From: Circinella umbellata
Lineage: Eukaryota; Mucoromycota; Mucoromycetes; Mucorales; Lichtheimiaceae
Direction of reading: 5' to 3'
Assembly (NCBI GenBank): GCA_025093555.1
Contig: JAIWNF010000044.1
Coordinates: 62,001-126,000, forward strand
Length of the DNA stretch: 64,000 bases
In this document: in pieces, positions 58,057-64,000 of the stretch
How positions within the stretch are numbered: the first letter of the stretch is position 1
Layout of the letters: each line of letters begins with the position of its first letter
Translations under genes and position numbers: made by a program
Notes under the pieces: generated by a model
Seen by the model: only the letters and a program-made list of their open reading frames with translations
Told to the model about the DNA's origin: nothing
The model's database searches: none

Positions 58057-61000
58057 TTGACCTTTACTGCCACCATTAACAACTTAAAGGGGGTTTTAAC
58101 CTAAAAGCAGGGTCATGGGCTTTTTTTTTGCAAAATTTGTTGATCAACACCTCCTTGAGCCGCTTTTATTTTTTACTCTTACAAAAAGAGAGAGAGAAAT
58201 ACAAGTAAACCAAAGTATTCATTTTATCAACAAATCTACTAATAATAAATCTAATTAAACAATTTGAATAACTCTATCTCGTTTTTAAAATATACATAGA
58301 ATGCATAACTGCTTTTTTATTTTTCTTGTTATAATAAATGAGATTATGTATACCTATACAATGAGTACTCATAAAAAGAAATTAAAGAATCCAAGAGCCG
58401 CTCTTGCATAAATATCCACACACGCAATCGTATGCGTATAATTTAGATTTGATATTACGCTGAATGTAGAAAGAATAAAACAAAAAGATGGGCTTTGAAA
58501 ATAGAACTAAAAATAAAAAGACAACAGTTGAAATAACTTTATTATTAGTTGATGAACGGCCGTGAAATTGTGCGCCAGGTCACAAAGTAGTGAAAATAAT
58601 AATATTAATAATAAAAGTAAGAATGAGGTTGATATGGCTTGAAAATGAGTGCCACTATGTACTGTTACTTTTTGAAAATATTTTTCTGTTTTACTGCTTT
58701 ATTAATAATCATGGCTGATGGTGGTAATTTAATTGGAAAGTGAATAATATCAAACCGTTTCTCAACTAACTACTGACGCCTCCCTTGGGGGACCTCCCCT
58801 TACAGGAGAGCACGGTCTGTAAAAAAAAGGTATCTAGTAATAGTAAAACCAGGTAAGAAAAAAGTTTTTTCATCGACATATTAACCCCTATAACAATATA
58901 ATAATAAAAAGCGGTATACGAAAAAAAAAAAGAGTTGAATACAAGAGATCTTAAAGAAATAAAATAAAGAAGAGGTATTCGAAAGTGCGTTATACAAAGC
59001 GAATCAATTATTTCCCCCGCGTGTAGATTAGACATTTAGAAAAAAACTATATACTTCATAATTCATTCATGAATTATCCATGTATTATTATACTACAACG
59101 TGACATTACATACTTTACAGAAGTGTAATCGACTTTATACTACAAGCCCATACTATATATCGTCTACGTATATACTAGTTTTGAATTTCAAAAATATATA
59201 TTATAATTCGTCGATTATAAATGCTTTTATGAACATAAAAAAAGAGGGTTTTTAAAAATTATTATTACTATTGTTAATTAATAATGAACAGCTTTGTCAA
59301 CAAGATTGAAAAGTAAAATAGATAAAAATAGTAGAAAGAAAGGAGAAGAAAGTGTAGAAGCCATACAACTTTATATTATTTCCTGATTATCCTAAAAGTT
59401 GATGAAGGTGGTAATATATCTTAAAATTGGCATTAATATAAAAAGGAATACTATTACACTTATAATTGTGGTTTTAATATAATTTGTTGTTTGCCACATT
59501 TATCAGATAAGTTTATATTTTTTTAAAAAAAGGAACCTGTGACTGATAGCAGGATCAAAATTATGGCGGTTAAAGTAACAAGAATTAATAATGGTTTTAC
59601 ACGTGTATATTCTCTTGTTATAAGGGAACAATATAATTTCTCACAATTTCTTTTATTATGATGACAATAACTAATAGATAGTACAACGTCAATAGCTATA
59701 TAGCTATTAGGTATGGTAGTGGTGGTTAAAAAATTTCTATTCTTGGTCACTGAGCACAAGCAAAAGAAGGTGTATATTAGATGATACGATTTTTTTTTAA
59801 GGAGGTCCTTTTCTTTCTCCTTTATTCCCCCTTTCCGTCCGAAATTTTCCTTCCACACACACACACACACACCCTTTTTTTTCAATCCTTTTCTATTGCT
59901 TCTATTTTGGATGTTTAACACGTATATATTTTACTATTTAAACCATTTCAAGTTGTTAGAAATATACGTCAAGTAATTCTTTTCATAAAAGAAAAATTCA
60001 CCAAAGAACTACAAAAACAGATGTTTTGACTGTTTATAATTCTCCTTTAAAATGATCCACAAAATTACATTTAACTGCTACTACTCTTTTATTTTCTTAT
60101 CCATGGAATTAATAAATAACGATAAGCCAAGAAGAAAAGGAAGAATATCTAAAGAAAGGAACTCGAAAAAACAAAAAGATTTATTAAAAGAAAAATTATT
60201 GTTGTGTCTTTTTTTTTTATTTTTATTCGTTTGAATATCTTTATTGTCTAGTAAAAATACTATGTACTCCTCCGCTGGTCCTCATTTTCTAACATCCAGA
60301 AAAATGTACCATCTAAGTTCATTAGTTACTATCGTTATTGTATTAAACTATATACGTGTCAGTAAATGTAAGTAGCAGCTTTTGTATTAGGTTTATAAGA
60401 GTACATTCCTTACCAAATAAGATAGTTAACAGCGCCAATATGCATAATCCAAAAAAAAAAAAAGAATTATGCACCATACATTACCCATATCTGGAAATAA
60501 TTCTATTTTCGGGAATATTTTCCTGCGACTTCTATTACACATGGGCAGTAGTAATATTAATAACAATAATAAAAATAATGATAATGATAATAGTGGTAGT
60601 GGTAGTGGTAGTAGTAAAAAAGATAGTATAATACCTACTATGTAGAAACGAAATATTTAGTCTAAAATAGCATCACGTTCAAGAATAATATCAATGATAT
60701 GGAATTTATGTGAAATTTCCACACATGCAACAAAACACCAAATCCATGGTTATTTTCTACGGAATTTCTGTAGAGTTAAATTTATCTTGATAAAATCACC
60801 TTGTTGAATCCCCGGGTAAATATTATGTAAGTTTCAACCAACATGTATGTATCCCGAAATTATCATCATTCCTTCCATGTATATTTTCATGCAAGTAGTA
60901 TTATATAAACGCTAATTATGGGTGGTGATAGTCATCCTATTTTTTGTCGTAGAAAATGCTAAAAGTATATGATTTAAAAAAACATCAAAGTCATTTTAAA

Positions 61001-63942
61001 CTACATATTGTTTTTATCAAATTTTATTTGTATTTGTATTTTTTTTTACCAAACAAAGTGAAGGAAAGCATTAATTTTGCTTCGTGTTGTTGTTTACTTG
61101 CATAAAGGAAGGCTCATATGAGTCTGACTTTTTCTTTGTGACCCTAGACTAAAAAAGTTATAATTGTTTTGTTGTTACTATAGCAACCAGAATCATATCT
61201 CTTTTTCTTTAAGAACTTATTGATAATATTTGTTATGACTGATTTCACGCTATATCTAATGTACCATAAGTCATCATTTTAAACACTTTTTAAAGTTGAA
61301 GCGTAAAACTCTTTACTTATATATATATTACAATGTAAACCATTTACACACGGTATTATCCTACAAATAATAACGAGTTACTACTATGTTAATACGACTC
61401 AAAAATATATATAGTTGTCCCTTTGTTTATTGTTTGTTTATTTTGTTCCGTTAATATATAGAAAACTTTCTTTTACTATACAACTGAAACTGTTTACTAA
61501 TACTAATCACAACAAAATAATCATGATGATAATTAAGCAAATAAATAAAATCATCAGATGGTGTGAAAAAAAAACTGACTGACAGCTGTATAAAATTTCA
61601 GTTCTGGGAACTTGCAGTTATATGAACAAATTATCTTGGTTATAAAAAAGAAAAAGAAGAAAAGAAATCCTTGGGAACAATATTCCATTTTTTACCGTTT
61701 ACTCCCCTTGAAATTTTTTGATATGTTCAGGGACACATAAAATAATAGAAAAAAAAACTAAATAGACTCCATTTTAATTAAGGAATGTTTTTTTTTTCTT
61801 TGGGGGGTTACGTGATGATGACTATTGATATAAAGATATGGTCTTCTTTTTACTTTTTATTAGTTTATTTATTTTTTATGCAAAAAAAAAACTTTTAATA
61901 ATAGATATAATAAGCTGCATCTGTTTTAAATACAAATAATAGTAAAACGTGTACCTCACCGTCCTGAGTTTGTATGAACATTATTTGTTGATACTTACTG
62001 CAAGAGCATGCAAACTCGACATGATATCACCCATGACGCATGTTGTGTAGATGGTGCGTTACAGAATCGAGCTACTAGTTTAAAAATTAAAAAAAAAAAT
62101 GACCCGATAGAAAAAAGAGAACCGGTCTATGCGCATAATGTATCACATATTAATACAACTATAATGAAATTTATAAAAAGAAAGTTCATTTATTACTTTT
62201 ATTACTCCCTTCCCCTATTCTTGTTCATGATATCTATACGATCATCCTCTTATTATATAAATTGATAATGATAATGATAATAATAACAATATACTACTAC
62301 TATCTTACACCAGCACCTAGTACAGTACATAGTAATGATACTAATAATAAATAGTAACAATGAGTGTTCAAAGAAGATACTGCTATCTCTGTTTTTCTTT
62401 GGGGGAGAGATTTCTTGATTAAAAAAAAGAGGGGGGGACAGAATGAAGCAAACCGATTCTATTTATTCGACCTGTCAGGATATGAACATTTGATTGGGGG
62501 CAGTTGTCTTTTAACATTTTAATCCAAACTTGCTGTCTCTCGCCGAGGTTGTTTTGTTTATGTTTTCCCGAGTATTTTACATTACACACCAAGTTGTCCT
62601 TTTTATTATTCTTTTTAAACTTAAAAGAAAATACAAAATAGAATGGCACCATTGTGATGTGTAAATAAAATGAAAATTACTTTCAAACATTACTAATAAT
62701 AATAAAAAAGGAAAAAACTACGGACTCGCATGATGCATCGTAATTTTCGGCGGGCACATTGTACAGATAACAAAAAAAAAAGCGTGGCACTTTTAAGTGC
62801 TTCATATTGATTTTTAATAGCATAGAGGTAGAAACGATAATAATAAGAGATCGTAGCTTTCTTCTTAAAAACTTTCCTACTTTCTTACATTCTAAAAAAA
62901 AATCATCACTATCAGTATTTCTTCCCCCCCTCTCCTTCCCCTTGGATCCAATACCACCATATGAAGCCAATAACTTTTTTTAGTTCTCATTGCATATCAT
63001 TGCGATTGCCCTCTTTTTCTTTTCCTTCTTCTTCCCGCTTTCTTTTCTTTTTATATTTTTTTTTCACAGCTCCGTTTTTTATTTTTATTTTCCTTTTTTC
63101 TACTGTCACTTGAAGTATTAGTCTCTTATTGTCATCAATGTTAAATTAATAATTGTGGAATACATGTTACGTGTTTTTAACCGAATATAATATATATCTA
63201 TTAAGTAATAAATTAAAAGAGAGTTCCAGATTATCTTTTTTTTTATTATCTTACTCCTTGAATAATAATAAAAATATTACAACTTTGATCAGGTTTACAT
63301 ATCAGAAAAAAACGCGGGTTTCCATAGTTTTATACAAACCCCCTTTCTTGGTTTTTTCAACTACCCCAAAGAACTTCGTTCATCAACACATATACATATA
63401 TATATATACATATGTATACAACCCCCTCACATTCCTATCGATTCATTTTACACCAGAGAAAAGAATATATACATGTGTATATTCACACTCGCTCACATAT
63501 ATACACATACACATACATATTATAACAAGAACAAAAAAAAATAAACTCCACCATATACATTTTGTTACTATAACTAACTCATTCATTTTCTTTTTTATTA
63601 TCAAAACATGTAAAAAAAGTCAGCTATATATAAACATATATAGTCATCTCTTCCTTTCTTTCTTTTTTTTTTTTCTTTCTCTTCTTTTGTACCATCGGTT
63701 CATTTTTTTTTTCTTTATTTTTTTTTTTCAATTTTATTTTATTCTTGCTCGTATTAAATCTATATACACAGTGTACAAATATATATATAAATATAAACAA
63801 AAAAACTCAATTCTTTATTAAACGAGCGATATATAAAGAGAGAAGAAAAAATATTTCCTTAAGCCTCATTTTTATTATCATTGGAATCCTTTTACTCTTT
63901 TTTTTTATGATCAACAACAATAACAATATACAATAATTTAAT
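57760..63942. other. 6-kb gene-poor intergenic region
   Basis: No supported gene. Notable items are a TA run at 58035-58058, a GC-rich patch at 58778-58815, a CA run at 59855-59871, GTA/GTG repeats near 60593-60618, and a weak minus-strand coding-like piece near 62450-62570 (GERQQVWIKMLKDNCPQSN). The last 800 bases are strongly T/C-rich on the plus strand, as expected of a promoter and leader for the gene beginning at 63943. Confidence 0.5.
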
Positions 63943-64000
63943 ATGCTCTCAACAACTACTATTAACCACAATAACAATAACGGATTTGTCGATGGTATGG
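63943..64000 (+). CDS. Start of a gene cut by the window end
   Basis: An ATG at 63943 after a long pyrimidine-rich leader opens a frame (MLSTTTINHNNNNGFVDGM) that runs to the last base. Only 19 codons are visible, with Asn-rich composition like other regulators in the window. The product cannot be named. Confidence 0.5.
   Translation, partial: MLSTTTINHNNNNGFVDGM

Noticed and set aside
62419..62652. 77-codon minus-strand frame
   Set aside because: A short segment is protein-like but there is no start context, domain or neighbouring exon; it may be an element scrap.
63153..63821. 222-codon plus-strand open frame
   Set aside because: Composition is Phe/Ile/Tyr/Ser-rich low complexity from T-rich DNA. 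It lacks any domain and sits where the promoter and leader of the gene at 63943 should be.

Overview
The window is a nuclear segment of a very AT-rich, intron-dense fungal genome. I place it in an early-diverging lineage, most likely Mucoromycota and perhaps Mucorales; no species can be named. The evidence is short spliceosomal introns (mostly GTAAGT...AG), Q/N/S/T homopeptide runs in regulators, fungal-only families (CON7-type zinc finger, ERT1/AcuK-type Zn2Cys6 regulator, SSK1) beside genes that many Dikarya have lost (Gemin3/DDX20), and tandem small secreted expansin-like genes. Exon models were spliced by hand so that intron phases agree across the whole CDS. Most of the coding content lies in split genes that a single-ORF view would miss.

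Layout. 1-2637 is intergenic with a small 22-bp repeat. 2638-6661 holds a membrane-anchored RBR ubiquitin ligase and a CON7-like transcription factor, both on the minus strand. 7628-12856 is a repeat-derived island: inverted arms of about 0.35-0.38 kb enclose a 144-bp tandem array, a GC-rich patch, a three-exon unknown gene and a nested 1.4-kb element whose ends each carry three GGCGCGCC palindromes. 12.9-23.3 kb is gene-poor apart from two paralogous secreted expansin-like genes. 23283-27347 has an ERT1/AcuK-like PAS regulator and HIS1, transcribed divergently. 27.3-33.5 kb is a decay zone with an F-box/LRR pseudogene. 33.5-46.8 kb is gene-dense: an unknown protein, the stress response regulator SSK1 with a membrane/degenerate-kinase N-terminus, mitochondrial SCO1, an unknown Ser/Asn-rich protein, and the ribosome-biogenesis zinc finger BUD20/ZNF593. 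48.9-57.8 kb has DDX20/Gemin3, THO1/SARNP and a multidomain kinase. 57.8-63.9 kb shows no supported gene. A new plus-strand CDS begins at 63943 and leaves the window.

The most unusual object is the 11-exon gene at 53039-57759. It encodes a calponin-homology domain, a Cdc7/SepH/Cdc15-like protein kinase and a C1 zinc domain in one polypeptide of about 1026 residues. I do not recall this combination as a described fungal kinase class. The second is the SSK1 protein, which carries four apparent membrane segments and a histidine-kinase-like but apparently inactive module in front of its receiver domain.

Functionally the window mixes housekeeping genes (HIS1, SCO1, BUD20, DDX20, THO1) with signalling and regulatory genes (SSK1, CH-kinase, ERT1-like, CON7-like, RBR ligase). 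Nothing suggests a metabolic gene cluster. No tRNA, rRNA or CRISPR array was recognised.
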